Below are positions 12,470 through 24,279 of a DNA stretch of 64,000 bases, in pieces (the first letter of the stretch is position 1; every line of letters begins with the position of its first letter). The position numbers and the translations under genes are program-made. Origin of the DNA: Cylindrobasidium torrendii FP15055 ss-10 (lineage: Eukaryota > Basidiomycota > Agaricomycetes > Agaricales > Physalacriaceae); contig KN880513.1 of the NCBI GenBank assembly GCA_000934385.1, forward strand, positions 34,600 through 98,599, in the 5' to 3' direction. The notes under the pieces are model-generated. The model made no database searches. It was given only the letters and a program-made list of their open reading frames with translations, and was not told where the DNA came from.

Positions 12470-12957
12470 TTATAGATGAAGTCCATTATCGTTTTCCTCT
12501 AATGGATCATCATCATCAAGTCCATTGCCCACAGGTCTTGCAGGTGCGGCGGTTGCTGGTGGTTTAGAAGTGGGGAGGTCGTAGTGAGGGTTATACACTA
12601 CGCCCTTTTCTTTCAATGCAACCTTCAGCATTTCTACACGCTCTTCCTGGGACGCACTGTCCATTCAATATCAGCTTGGCTTGTGAGAGGTATACAGTAT
12701 TCGGCTTACATGGTGACAATGTTCTCCTCTACAGCCTTGGAAATATCCACATCGTTTTCCTCACGCAAATGCTCTGTAAGGATATCTTGCGTCTCGCGCA
12801 GACGGCGGAGAGAGTCTTGTAGCCGCGCAATCTCTACACCCAAGATTAGAGTGGTATACGCTAAGCTTGAGGGTGAAGGACCTTCGGTTATCACAGCGAC
12901 ATCGAGACTGATGGCTTCCAAAAGTGAGAACGGCTGAGGATATTGGGTCTTGAACAT
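12470..12957 (-). CDS. Small coiled-coil protein, family not recognised
   Basis: Two exons (12710-12957 and 12470-12656) join across a 53-nt GT-AG intron to give a protein of about 144 residues. It starts with a hydrophobic patch (YPQPFSLLEAISLDVAVI). A charged heptad-like stretch follows (IARLQDSLRRLRETQDILTE) and continues through the splice into QEERVEMLKVALKEKG. The tail is Pro/Ala-rich with a very acidic end (DDDDPLEEND). The splice keeps the frame exactly and the charged heptads run through it, which supports a real gene. I cannot assign a family or function. It faces the RhoGEF gene across about 310 bp. Confidence 0.6.
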
Positions 12958-13269
12958 GATGTAGCGCTGGTGACAGACTCAGTGCAGCAGCATTGTTCCA
13001 GCGCCTCTCCGAGAACGATCTGATGGGCGGACCGAGATCCGGTCACTCCCCGCCACACAAGAAGCCACTACCTTTGTGAGAATTCTAGATGGAATTTGAT
13101 TACAATGAACTGTAGCATAAACTCTTCCATTCATAATACTATCAAGCATAAACACGCGTCAAGCCTTCATGCAAAGGTTTCTGGTGACGCGATACACGTG
13201 ATCGTAGTTGAAGCTAAGTACTTGCGATCATATACTTTCACACCTACCTCGACATACTGGATTTAGCGG
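12958..13269. promoter_or_regulatory. Divergent intergenic region, coiled-coil gene / RhoGEF
   Basis: About 310 bp separate the start codons of the minus-strand coiled-coil gene and the plus-strand RhoGEF. Both promoters are expected here. No specific motif could be assigned. Confidence 0.35.
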
Positions 13270-16200
13270 ATGGCGCTGCGGTCAACTTCGCCTCGCAAGG
13301 CCGTTCCTCTTGCCACGGGAGATGAAGTTCGACCCCGACCGGAGCCACTCGGTGGACCGACGACAACAAAGCGGGTGTTCTTTTGTGGGGTCGTAGTCGA
13401 GGGTTCAGAAAGCGGGAAGAGACTGCCAGAGGGTGCGTGTTTCTAAGTCTCAATCAGTGCGGAAATGCTAAAGGCACGCAGAGATCCAAGACCTAGTTTT
13501 ATCTTTGGGGGATTTGCTAGAGGTCAATGACTTGACGCCGGCGGCGGGCCCCGAGCCAGAGGACACGGTGCGTAAAACAAATCTCTCCAGAGTTTCTGTT
13601 GACTTCCTGTAGGTCGGCGCTCCACGCCCGCGCACACTCACAAATACCTCGGCGCTGCAGTCGGTCGTCAACGAGCTTGTATCCACTGAGCGCACATATG
13701 TTCAGCGGCTGAAGATTCTCAAGAACGACTATGCCGACCCTCTGCGACGATACGCACAACAAAAGCATACGTCTATCATCCCTGCCTACGAGGCCAAGAC
13801 TATGTTCGGCAATATCGATAGCTTGCTCCCTGTCAATGAGGCCTTTCTAGCCGATCTTGAGAACATGATAGCCCCGAACGGCAGCCAGACTGTTGGCGGC
13901 GTTGGAGACGTTTGCCTCGAGCACTTCAAGAACAGACGTGGATTCGAGCAATACAAACAGTACTATGTGAAACGGGAGGAGGCACAGAATATTCTTGAGC
14001 GGCTGACAGCCCGTACTACTTCCAACTTCGCGCAGTATATTGATGTGCGTGCTGATGTTGCATTCATGAAGTGAACTGACCATTCTGCAGCGCACGAAGT
14101 ACCGGTCCACAGATTCGCGCAATCGCGTGGGACTACGCGAACTGCTTATGGATCCCGTCCAGCGCATTCCGCGATATACACTCATGTTCCGCCTCATGAT
14201 CAAGCATATGGCGTTCGACGAGCCTCAACGCGCCAAGTTGCTGGAAGCAGATGAGATTGCAAGCAAAATCGCGCTAGCAGAGGCCGACGAGCAAACAAAG
14301 CGTGCCACTGTCTTCTTTTGCCTCAGTTCGAGCATCCAGGAATTCCCGCCAGACCTCTTCTCCAATTCACGTTGCTTCATCGACTGCATCGACGTTGAAG
14401 ATACCATATCTGACGGACCCTCTCACTCGTCACAAAGCATTGTGCCTATCACATTACATTGTTCCCTCATTCTTTTCGACGACAAGCTACTCATTATCAA
14501 GAGGCCAGGAAACGGTGAAAAGGGATGCCGTGTACTAAGTGGTCTGGACAACTTGGAAAAGGCCGGTAAGATGGGAGTCGGGAGCGGGAAACGCAAGGCG
14601 ACAATGAGCTTCAAAGGCACACTAGACCTCGCGGATGTCGTTGCCACCGATATTGGCGGTGCAGGTATATTACATCTCTTGGTCTTGTCCGTCGAAGGCG
14701 CTCATTATGCCAGATTTCCATCTCTTTCTAGAAAATCCACCCCAGGACCAAAGCGAACGCTGGTCATATCGGCCCTTCCGCTCGTTCACCGCTGTCCGCA
14801 CTGCTGGTAACGTGGATCCCACGGGGCCAGGATCCGACAAACATCGTTTTCTTCAAAACCTCTGGGTTGCACAAGCTAAATACAGAACGCGCGCGGGACA
14901 GTCGGTTGCGTTGCGCTCCGATGAAGTGGAGGTCGAATCGAAACACGGCAGGACAACACTGGCCCGAACATACTATAATGTCTATCAGCGGACTGCATTC
15001 CTTCAAGAGGCAAAGAAAGTAAGCGCCCATTCCTTGACCATGCGTTCACTGCTAATATTGCTAAAGACCAAGATCGTGGTGCAGATTGATGCAGTAGGCT
15101 CGGCCGACAGTATACCATTTGGTGTTGGTGGACCGCCATTCGCCGTTATCCGCATACAACCTATGGCTGGGGGTCTATGTAGATACAAGGTCACTTCAAC
15201 TGATCCAGAGGATCCTGGGGAGGAAGACATTGTACAAACTACCCGTGTGCCCTTCCGCATCATACTCACTAGTAAGTCCCGTTTCCGTTCTGCAACAAAG
15301 ACCAACAAACACATCACAGTACATCAATATGGTCTGTTCGAGTTCAAAACAAACACCAATTCGCGGCCTTCGACGCCTACGGCCAGGTCACATAGATCTA
15401 TATTGCACCTGGATGCCATCTACCGCTTTCCTGCAGTGGACTTCCTCGCTGGCTCTATTAACAGCAAAAGAACAAAATCCACAACAAGCAGGTCATCCAG
15501 TCGAACACATACTACTCATGATGATAGTCTTGCCCGATTCTCATATCGCTCAGCTTCGACAGTGGCAACGACAGTCTCAAGCTCAGGCATGGACGACGAT
15601 CCCTTCCTTGCATCTCCTAAGCGCGGTACAAAGCGGCCTATATCTCCAGGTCCTGCCACCGCACCCCCTGACAGACCACTCAGTCGCAGTGGGCGCACGA
15701 TGTCCCGGCCGCCGTCACGTTCATCGACCCGGTCACCCTCTGTATCGCGCGCAGATTCTGATGACGATGACGAGGACGAAAGAGACGACGAGGAAGGGTT
15801 CAAATCGTCACTGCGGTTCATGGACGCATCTGAGAAAGATTTAGCACAAAGGCTCCGGCTAGCAAGAAAGAATAGTAAGTCACAGAATGAACGGCAGATG
15901 TTGGACCTTCCAGCACCGAGTGAAAGTGTTATACCCGAAGGTTGAAAAGTTTTTTTAACGGTGGAGGACTATTCAATGACGGCTTTGTTCACAGAGGGCT
16001 CGATGTACCGACCGGAATCAAGAGCATCCTCGTCACGGGATTCGACTAGTCAATACACGGTCACCCCTTTAACTGATGAAAGACCCGTGCGCGCAAGGTC
16101 GCTTTCAAGGCATTCGTCGGACAGGCGTCCCATGGGTCCAAGAACACCATCACCATTGCCACCCGTGCGTTCGAATTCGCCCCTCCCGCCGCAGCGCGCG

Positions 16201-17747
16201 CGGTCGCCGCTGCCACCCCAGCCACATTCAAGGGCTGGGTCGCAGGCGACCGACTCAGAATCAGAGGACGCAAAGGCCAGACCAACAGGGATCCCAAGAA
16301 GCAAGAGGCAGACATTCTATGGCAATGGTACTGGAAGTGGCAATAACTCCGGAACGGGTGCCAGTAGCTGGAATACTGGCGCGCCGGAGACACCCCGACC
16401 TCTGAGTATGCATGGGACCGGCGGGTCGATCGTGGAACCTTTGTCAATCAAGAAAAAGATGAAGGGACACGGGATGGCGAGCTCGATGAGCAGTGTCGTG
16501 CAATCACCGCTGCAAAACGGCAGTGGCCATGTGAGAGCACAGTCGGACCTTCCTGAGCGGCCACACTCCGACATCCCAGCTAGGGCGGCGTCGGAGACTT
16601 CGGTGGGACAGAGAGGACATGGCAGTACAATATTGAGCAGACCAAGCCCGGCGAGAAAGCCGGTGACGGTTCCAGCGGACACGGCGTTGTCTCGTGCTCC
16701 TAGCGACACTAACGGCGCTAGCGGTGTTGAGCATTTGATATCCCTGGCAAAGACAACAAGGGTGGATGTGCGTCTTTTGCTCTTCCTTTGTCCTATTTCT
16801 GGCTCATATATTCCTTAGCTGAGTTCTTCGCATCGTGCTGTGAAAAAATTGAAAGTCGACATGAAAGTAGCGGCAGGCGGCCAGCTCTCAAGGCCTGGAT
16901 CACCAACGAAAGCGTTGCGGACGCTCTCGCGACCAGGGTCGCCAGTGAAGGGCTCGACAACACCTTCACAGCAATCGACTAAAATGCGGATGGAGAGGAT
17001 GGAGGAGATGGAAAGACTCTTGAAGAGCACATCAAAAGACCCTGCCACGCCGGTGGGTAAGGCCCGTAAGATATTCGACACGCCATCGCAGCAAACCCCG
17101 ACTTCGAACCTATTCCGCTCATACAGCACGGACGGATTGGACCAAGACTTCGAACCATTGATTCAGCAAGTGACGACTATCGATGAAACTCTTGCTACGG
17201 CAATTCAACACTTCGGGACTCTCGAAGAGGGTTTGTCGAGTATACAAAGCGCTGTATGTCATGCACAGTTTTGATTGCAGTATATTGTATGCTGATCTGG
17301 ACTGCTCTATCTAGGGCTTGGCAGCAGCGAATCGATACCGACTCGAGGCTGAAAGTTCGAAGCGACAGTGCGAGCTATTGAGAGTACTACTGGATGACTC
17401 AAGCACGGAGAAGGACATCCTTTACGAGGTACGTCGCATTCTTCAAGCCATATTTCTGATTTCGATATATTGACGTTGACTTTAGTCCTTCAACGAAGAG
17501 CTGGATAACTTGTTCAAGGACATCAACCTTCCAGACGATGAGGCGTGGACGGCACTGTCAGCGGACTTGAAACGCACAAAGGAGGCGCGACACCAGTTGG
17601 GAAGAGAAAGCCAGTTGCGTTCTCTCTTTCTTAACCTTTCTGCCGCTCACCGACAATTACAGGACGCTCAAGCAACAGTTGTCCGAGACCAAATTACAGA
17701 ATGCGCAGTATGAGGCTCTCCTGCGTAGTCACGGCCTCATACCCTAG
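13270..17747 (+). CDS. Rho guanine-nucleotide exchange factor (DH domain) with C-terminal coiled coil
   Basis: This is a large multi-exon protein that should catalyse GDP release from a Rho/Cdc42-type GTPase. The first exon (13270-13432) reads into EIQDLVLSLGDLLE after a 49-nt intron. The DH domain begins at LQSVVNELVSTERTYVQRLK. It continues through FEQYKQYYVKREEAQ, and after an intron it contains the conserved helix GLRELLMDPVQRIPRYTLMF near 14127-14186, the best DH signature in the window. A PH-like segment follows (HCSLILFDDKLLIIKRPG and later YNVYQRTAFLQEAKK). From about 15360 the protein is Ser/Pro/Arg-rich and disordered. The last exons (about 16980-17747) encode a coiled coil beginning MRMERMEEMERLLK and ending ALLRSHGLIP. 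The stop is TAG at 17745-17747. The exact GTPase partner is unknown; its low-complexity middle is typical of fungal RhoGEFs. Confidence 0.88.
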
Positions 17748-18229
17748 TGCAGTGCACTCTTGCGGATAGAGAGAGTCCTTCTTTTTGTTCGTGTTTTCGG
17801 CTGTTCGGATGATCTATGAGTTGTGTATATATACTAGAATGCTGATCCTTGTCCTAGACGCTTGATATTTTCTTAGCTTGTATTATTATTGCATGTAGTG
17901 TATGCCTATATGACACTTGTTCGGATTCTAGGCACGCCATTGTTCCAAATCGGGCCCGATTGTTATTCTTCCATATGAGGCTTCAACATCGCATGCTTAC
18001 ATAGCCTTTGTACAGCCGCCTGTAGAGCTTTCAAGCTCTAAGGCAGCTTCAAACTTGCGGAAAGTGCTGGATTCACTGTGTGGTAAACATATAATAGACT
18101 CGGCATTTGTTCTCTTGACCCGACAGTCACAATGAATCCATGGCCAGCCTTCGTTGATGTCATCCCCCAGGTCACGCTCGTTCTAGAAGAGATGAATCAG
18201 ACTGTATTGTGTACGAGTTCCCATTCAAA
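17748..18229. other. Intergenic region downstream of RhoGEF
   Basis: About 480 bp contain AT-rich, terminator-like sequence (TATATATACTAG near 17827 and ATTATTATT near 17882) that fits a 3' UTR. An in-frame ATG at 18132 belongs to a frame that does not splice convincingly into the next gene. Nothing else was recognised. Confidence 0.35.
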
Positions 18230-18957
18230 ATGGCCAGCAATCTGTATGATTTCTTTGCACATCTCCTTCGTCCACTACAGTCAGTCATCATACTCCAGCC
18301 TCTACTCTGTCTCTAGCCTTAGCCTTGCATATGACGGCGCTCAGTACCGACGCGTTGAACGTTCAGGACTATATCGATCGATATTTAATCCATCCTGATT
18401 GCCATTGGGACGCAATGGGCTTCAATTTTGGCCATCTCAACTATGCTGTTCGACGCTTCCACTTCTGCGCCGCTACCAACGACAATAATGACAGCGACGA
18501 CGAAACGGGGCTTGCAGCGCGCAGAGAACCGGTGAACCACTGGATGATCTTTCTCCAAACAAGCCACCATAGCTCTGTGCGACTCAGCATCAGCTCCGGG
18601 GAGACAGCGGATGACCCTGCACTTATCGAGGTCATTTCCAAAGAGTACACAATGTCGCACTTCTCCCCGGCGTCGGTGTCGAGCGATGTCGTTGGGAGGG
18701 TGACTGTGGAGGCTGTATTGCGCCTGCTCATTCTACGAGGACGAGATCGGTATAGATTCACTCCAACACATGTCGGGTGCCGCTGGTGGACATGCTGCAT
18801 CGCGTGTGATTTTGAGGCGGTGGGATGGGTACGAGAGGGCTTTGCCCAGCAAGTCACAGATGCAGCATCGCTGTACTATTCATTTCCAAAATCTCAACAA
18901 CATCATGCCCCCACGATTGGAGTCTACACACGTATTGAACAGGGAAAGTTCTTCTAG
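18230..18957 (+). CDS. DUF7770-like protein
   Basis: The proposed model joins 18230-18279 to 18345-18957 and gives about 220 residues; the intron is GTCAGT...CTCAG. The start ATG at 18230 has context AAAATGG, and the first exon reads MASNLYDFFAHLLRPL. The second exon contains VRRFHFCAATN, an acidic spacer, EPVNHWMIFLQTS, SVRLSISSG, LLILRGRDRYRFTP, then HVGCRWWTCCIACDFEAVGWV. The series NHW, SVR, R-D-R-Y-x-F and G-C-R-x-W resembles a basidiomycete domain of unknown function that I associate with DUF7770. That name comes from memory and needs a profile search. An alternative start at 18132 would need another splice. No function can be assigned. Confidence 0.6.
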
Positions 18958-19439
18958 GCTTCGGATTCGGATTTATTCTATCTGGCTCCCAGTGATAGCA
19001 GACACACCCTTCCGTGTGCGAAATTGGCATGTACCAGCATGTACTACCTTAATACGTTTCCCTCTCAGTTTGCTATTCTTTCGTTCTACTACAAGTCGAA
19101 GTCGCAAGATATTTTCTCTTAAGATACTTGTCTTTATTTTAATCTTCATATGCATCGACTACTTCAGGTATCCTCTACTAGTTGTATACAATACCTCCAA
19201 CATTCAATCGTACTCATGAGGAATTCGGCAGTGCGACGAGCTTGCCGAAAGCTCTACGTATCACAGTGAGCAAGACTGGGATATACCTGAAACCTAATAA
19301 ATTATCAGCAAAGTCGTGTGTTAACCTGTCCACTCATAATCTGATGTGGCGTTCAAGAACACATAGTTGTGTAAGTATCCAAATTGGCAGAGTGATGTCA
19401 TCTCGATCACTTCTCGTTCATACCACCACCATTCGCACA
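18958..19439. other. Intergenic region upstream of YPI1
   Basis: About 480 bp, locally AT-rich around 19120-19150, without a recognised gene. An open frame entering YPI1 from 19182 lacks a plausible start context or conserved residues before the YPI1 ATG, so it is treated as 5' leader. Confidence 0.35.
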
Positions 19440-19945
19440 ATGTCCAACATTCAAAGGCTACGACCCTCTACACAGGCTCCCGCCGATGGCTCACGGACCG
19501 TAACCATTGCCCCTGCGCTACCTGAGGAAGCCAGCTCTTCGCACAATACCCCAGCACCTGGAACGTTGAAGCTGAGAGGCGCCTCAAAAAAGCCACGAGT
19601 GGCATGGACAGATGACACAGTAGACAATGAAGGCGCGGGAAAGAAGAGTAGCAAAAGTGTGTTCACCGCACCTCAGCACGGGCGATACTAATTACGCCAG
19701 TTTGCTGCATTTATCACAAGCCCAGACGATTCGATGAATCCTCAGACGAAGATTCGGATTCTTCAGACGACGACGACGACGGACGAGCTCGACCGCTGTC
19801 ACACTCTCATTCAAATAGCTGTAATCATGGCTCTGACCAGCGGACCAATGATGGGTCAGGGTCAGTAGTGCATGAACATGAAGAACGGCCGGAGCCCAAC
19901 GCGTACGAGGCAGAACCCAGCAAGAAAGGCAAGGGCAGAGCTTGA
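19440..19945 (+). CDS. YPI1: Type 1 protein phosphatase inhibitor, YPI1/inhibitor-3 (PPP1R11) family
   Basis: This small, largely disordered protein of about 153 residues binds and regulates the PP1 catalytic subunit. Two exons (19440-19656 and 19701-19945) join across a 44-nt GT-AG intron. The conserved block spans the splice: TLKLRG, then KPRVAWTDDTVDNEGAGKK, SSKICCIYHKPRRFDES. The K-P-R-V-A-W element is the RVxW/RVxF-type PP1 docking site, and the CCIYHK cysteines are a hallmark of inhibitor-3. An acidic Ser/Asp run (SDSSDDDDDD) and a basic end (KKGKGRA) follow. The ATG at 19440 lies in CACAATGTCC. Length and motif order match the family well. Confidence 0.92.
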
Positions 19946-20139
19946 ATTACCTCGCATCATACCATCCCACTTGACCTCTCTTGATACACTTAACATACTC
20001 AAGCGATTCACATCCAGTGCTACATCGAACTGCTCGCAATCCAGTTGATTGCCATACACGACTACAAGTACAGTGATATGAGCTACGTCCGGCGTAATTC
20101 GACAAAACACAAGTATAAGGACTGTGAGGGACAACCGAA

Positions 20140-22346
20140 TCACCAACCGAAGACGCTGAACAGTTGGGTCAGCATGGATGCCACGAAACAGTAAGGAAAG
20201 ACATACTCTTCAACGATCTCTATGCCTCCCACTTCGTCCCGGCGAGTGGGGTCAATTTTTCCCACTTGGTTAACGACGTCGTCTGCAAGTGCTGCTGGAC
20301 CGCAAACCGCGACCATCATGCCCGAACGAGTTCCTGCAGAGGTGCCAGTTGTAGTCTTCGAAATTGTGGCCTCCAAGATACTGGCAAGCTTGGGCCTTCC
20401 AGGTGCAAGCGAGAGTCGAGGGTGGAAGAAATCCTTCGCGAAAGGAAATTTGCCTGACATGCTCGAACCTCAACATAATTGAAGAACATAGTGCAAGCTT
20501 ACCTGTGACGGCTCGAGTATAGAACACACTAATCCTCACTGGAGTGAACACGCTACTCTGTATCATGGCAGAAAATTGAGGCACGAGCGGGACGAGAGAT
20601 GCTAATGCCGCCATTAGCACCACCCATACCGAGCCGCGGCAGAAGACATACAAGGATCTTGCACAGTCCAAACAAGTTCAATGATCTTGGTGCGTGACTC
20701 GCCGCGGAGGTCCTTTTGGATGAGTTCGTTGATGCCAGCAAGCGCATACGTGATACCGCTACCACCGACAACGAAGACTGCCGCAGAATGGCTTGAAGGG
20801 AGTGTCACACCAGGGCCACCTGCTCAAACGGTCAAAAAAGGCGGACATGCCCTTGAACAGACGACTGTACCGTATGGACCCTCGACCATAACAGTAACAT
20901 TCCGACCGACACCAGCTTCACCATTTCCAAACTTGGCCATGTTGAAGAGGTTGGTCGACCAGGTTCCGACCTTCTTGACCATGACAATCATGCCTTCCGG
21001 CCCAGGTGCAGAGGCGATAGTGAAGGGGTGAGTTTCTGCCCACCCATAGACGCCCATGCCTGAGGAGATAACACGAATTCTGACGTGCTGGCCAGCGCGC
21101 CAGCCACCGGTGATCTGAGGGATCTCAATGCGGGTCATGCCCAGCTCAGGAATGGGGCGAATGACAGCAGTGTGGATGCGCGTCTTTATCCAGCGGCACA
21201 GGCTGTCGAAGGAGTACAATCCAATGGCAGCCCACACCCAAGGGTGCGTGACTTCAAAGTGTTGCCATGTCTGAAAACGATCGGTGAGTGGCACATCAAA
21301 TAAACGATCAGCGTGACTTACGCCAGCAAGTAGCAAAGAGAATCCGCCGACATGGCTGGCAAAGAAGATGTTGTATGCACGGTTCCTCCATCCTTCTGTA
21401 GAAAAGAAGTAGAGGATGTCGCAAGAGATCAAGCCAATCAGACCCCAATACATGGATGGATCTGCAATGGACTCCTGGAACGTCCCTTTGATCACCCACT
21501 TCATGACTGTGGACAAGGTCAGTCTCGTCCAAGTTGAACAGTGTTATTTCTCACTGTATCCCATGCCGTGAACGTTGATGGCGACAACCATGATCAAGCC
21601 AGCGGCGCGATGCATGAAGTTGAGCTACAATGCCATTCAGCTAAAATTCTCAAGTGAAAATTCCAACACACCTTTTCATATCCCATCCCCAAAAACGGAC
21701 CGATGACATTGTTCTTGGATGCAAAAGCAAAGATGAAAGGAAGCTGTGCGACGCCAATCCAGCCTGTGCGGACGGGCTCAGAGAGCGGGTTGCACTTGTA
21801 GAACGTCGGGTATATCCAGCTGGCCAGGTAAACGAGGACACATATAACCTGGTTGACGGAGTATCCTGGTAGGACGCGAGTGCGAAGCTCTGCCGCAAAG
21901 CCACGTAGAAAGGCTGGGCACATCGACACATGAGGCGGCGGGTTCTGCTCTGTGGGTAGGCCCTTGCCGTCGATCCGCTGAGGTTGGCTGCCGTGATTGT
22001 AGTAGGTGTGCGAGTCATCGGAGCTTCCCATGCCCATTCCCTCCTTCTCGCGGGTAACGTGCACAATGTGGGGCGAGCTATCCCTTGCACTACTCGAAAA
22101 GATGTGTCCCTTGGTCCATTCCGTTGATCGAGTGAAGCGGGCTACCATGCTAGGGATCCGGAAGACAAAAAGCAGAGCAATAAGGGCGAGGATGAGGAGA
22201 GAGATGTGGTAGACCAGCTCCATTTCATTGACCTGGGGGCCAGCAGGGCCAGCAGGCGGGGCATTGGTGGCAGCGTCGGCTGACGCTGGTGCGCTCCCCG
22301 ACATGGTATCGTTGCCGGTTGACACTGTTATGTTGGCGGCGGACAT
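20140..22346 (-). CDS. Ferric reductase (FRE-type transmembrane NADPH oxidoreductase)
   Basis: This protein should move electrons from NADPH through FAD and two hemes across a membrane to reduce ferric or cupric ions before uptake. The N-terminus is Ala/Pro-rich, with a helix at ELVYHISLLILALIALLFVF. A cytosolic linker and further helices follow. Candidate heme histidines lie in LNFMHRAAGLIMVVAINVHG and FFASHVGGFSLLLAGVSHAD. The FAD site is HPFTIASAP, and the NADP-binding glycine motif is VFVVGGSGITYALAG. The C-terminus has AVCGPAALADDVV, then GGIEIVED joined by a final intron to VFGW. This FGW-type end is typical of the family. The stop is at 20140-20142 and the start CAT is at 22344-22346. 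A role in iron uptake is a family inference; no ferroxidase or permease neighbour is present. Confidence 0.9.
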
Positions 22347-24279
22347 GGCGAAAAGACGGGCGGATCGGGCGGGATAGTGGGCGGGAAGGGCACTCAGGCG
22401 AAAGTGGACGACCAGCTACCACTCGACAAATACAACAAGGACGGGAAAAAAAGAGCGCCAGGCTCTGGGAGAAAGAGAGTGACGAAGAATGGGAGGCGAG
22501 AGGAAGAAGAGGGAAGGGACGGAAGATGCGGCAGCGAGAGCTAGACTGAGTCTATCTATACTTTCGCCCATCACTACAAGCACGATTGTGCGAGGCACCA
22601 CAGCGTGCTTTTGCAATGCGCAGTGACAAGATCCCGGGTCTCGCTCCAAGATACAGGTTCTTGTGATGCAGAGTGATGCCCTGAGATGCCGGGCCCAGTG
22701 CCATGGTCTAACGCGCGTCCAAGACCAAGGGAGCGGGCAAAGGTAATTTAATCCATGGGTCAGGTCCAAGACGTTCTTGATACCAGCTTTTCGTTCCCTG
22801 CTGTGGACTGAGGCTCGGGATCTCCATTGTGCACGCTTTACCGCCACATTGCTGACTGTATTCAGAACTACGCGCCGCGACTTACATGTCAGCCACCCCA
22901 TCTTACCCAGGCCGGTAACCATGTCACCAGGATTCCTTGTACCGACTTTTTTGCGCACCGTTGGGCGAGAGAACGGTGTCTTAGGACCTCAATAGCTTGG
23001 GTAGTGCCTGATATCCGAATAATTAAAACTGCCTAGGCAAAATTTCTGCGCGCCCAGGCGCTGGTCGTCGGTGAGAAAGGCTGCGGCGAGGTAACTAGAT
23101 TCGTCATGATTCCAAGGTTCTATGTATGTTACTAGTCAATGATTTTGTTATCTATTTAGACGTAGTGGGGTCAGGTCTGCATACCGTCTGCTGCGTGGAC
23201 GTAGGATCTATTCTAGCACTGTCTCGGGGCTGGCGAGTAGTTGTCCGTAAGTACCAATGCATGTTTATGAGCTTGGAATCTAGCGCGAGTCATCGGACGG
23301 TGAATGAAGAACGCAGAACCACGACGTTTCCGCAGCTCCGTGCAGCCAATCCTGGTGAAATGCTTTGTCGCCATCCTTCTGTAGCCTATCAAAGACGCTT
23401 AAAGACAGATCGTTGTTCGTCGGTAAACCGGGAGGGTAGCCAAATTGAAATCCACTACAAACGATGCCTTCAATACCAAGCACAACCTAGATTAGGTCGG
23501 TATGCAAGCCACGGTCACTGTGCATAATGCAGGTGCCAGTAAGTTGAGAGTCAGTGTGTAGATCTAACTTCCGAGCTTCAAGTTGTGTGCACATGTACAT
23601 AGACACACAACCTTGGCAACAGGAATCTACTAGTGCGTGTTTGGTGTTGGGGTCCACACACGGACTTTCAGCAGCTTCGAGTCCTGGGAAATCGGTTGAG
23701 CTTCGCCACCCAGAGTATTTGCTGTCAACGGATAACCCAGTCCGTTGATAGCCTTTGCGCCGTTGGGCATGTACGATTGAACTGGCATTGAGTTGGTCGG
23801 ACATCTCCATCAGAGTCTTTTTCCAAATGAGTCTCTTTGCATTATTGCGTACCGAGACAGAGCGAGACTCCGCAGCCCTTGCATCTCTCAGCGCCGGGGT
23901 CGCAACTTGGATCGAGCTTAGTATTACCTTCCAAATGAAGTAAACAATGGAACTGAGCTCACTTGTGGCTACAGTGGCTCAACTACATGGCAATAGTCTA
24001 AGCCTATCTCGACCATCGTTCACTGCGAGATGGTGACCATCATTCTCAACAGAAAGCATTTGCGGCGCGGTACCAGGAGTCAATTGATCTTATCTGGACG
24101 CACAAGCGTAGGCGTCGGCATTTTCCGCAGCTTGTCGGGGTAGAGTCGTTCGTGCATAGAATGGTCTGTCCTATGTAGTAGAATTACGAGGGCGCCGCCC
24201 AAGATGGTTATATGCATAATCCTGTAGGTTCCACCCGCTACATTTCCACCATACAAAATTACGGAGACATGGAGAGCAT
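22347..24279. other. About 1.9 kb without a recognised gene
   Basis: This is the longest gene-poor stretch in the window. It should contain the ferric-reductase promoter (near 22350-22560, with a GA-rich plus strand) and the 3' side of the secreted-protein gene. Open frames at 23280-23483 and 23487-23810 on the minus strand have no family motifs and no convincing splice joins. No tRNA or tandem repeat was seen. It may hold a decayed gene or regulatory DNA. Confidence 0.4.

Noticed and set aside
18132..18229. ATG at 18132 as the start of the DUF7770-like gene
   Set aside because: Its frame does not splice in phase to the conserved part; the ATG at 18230 does.
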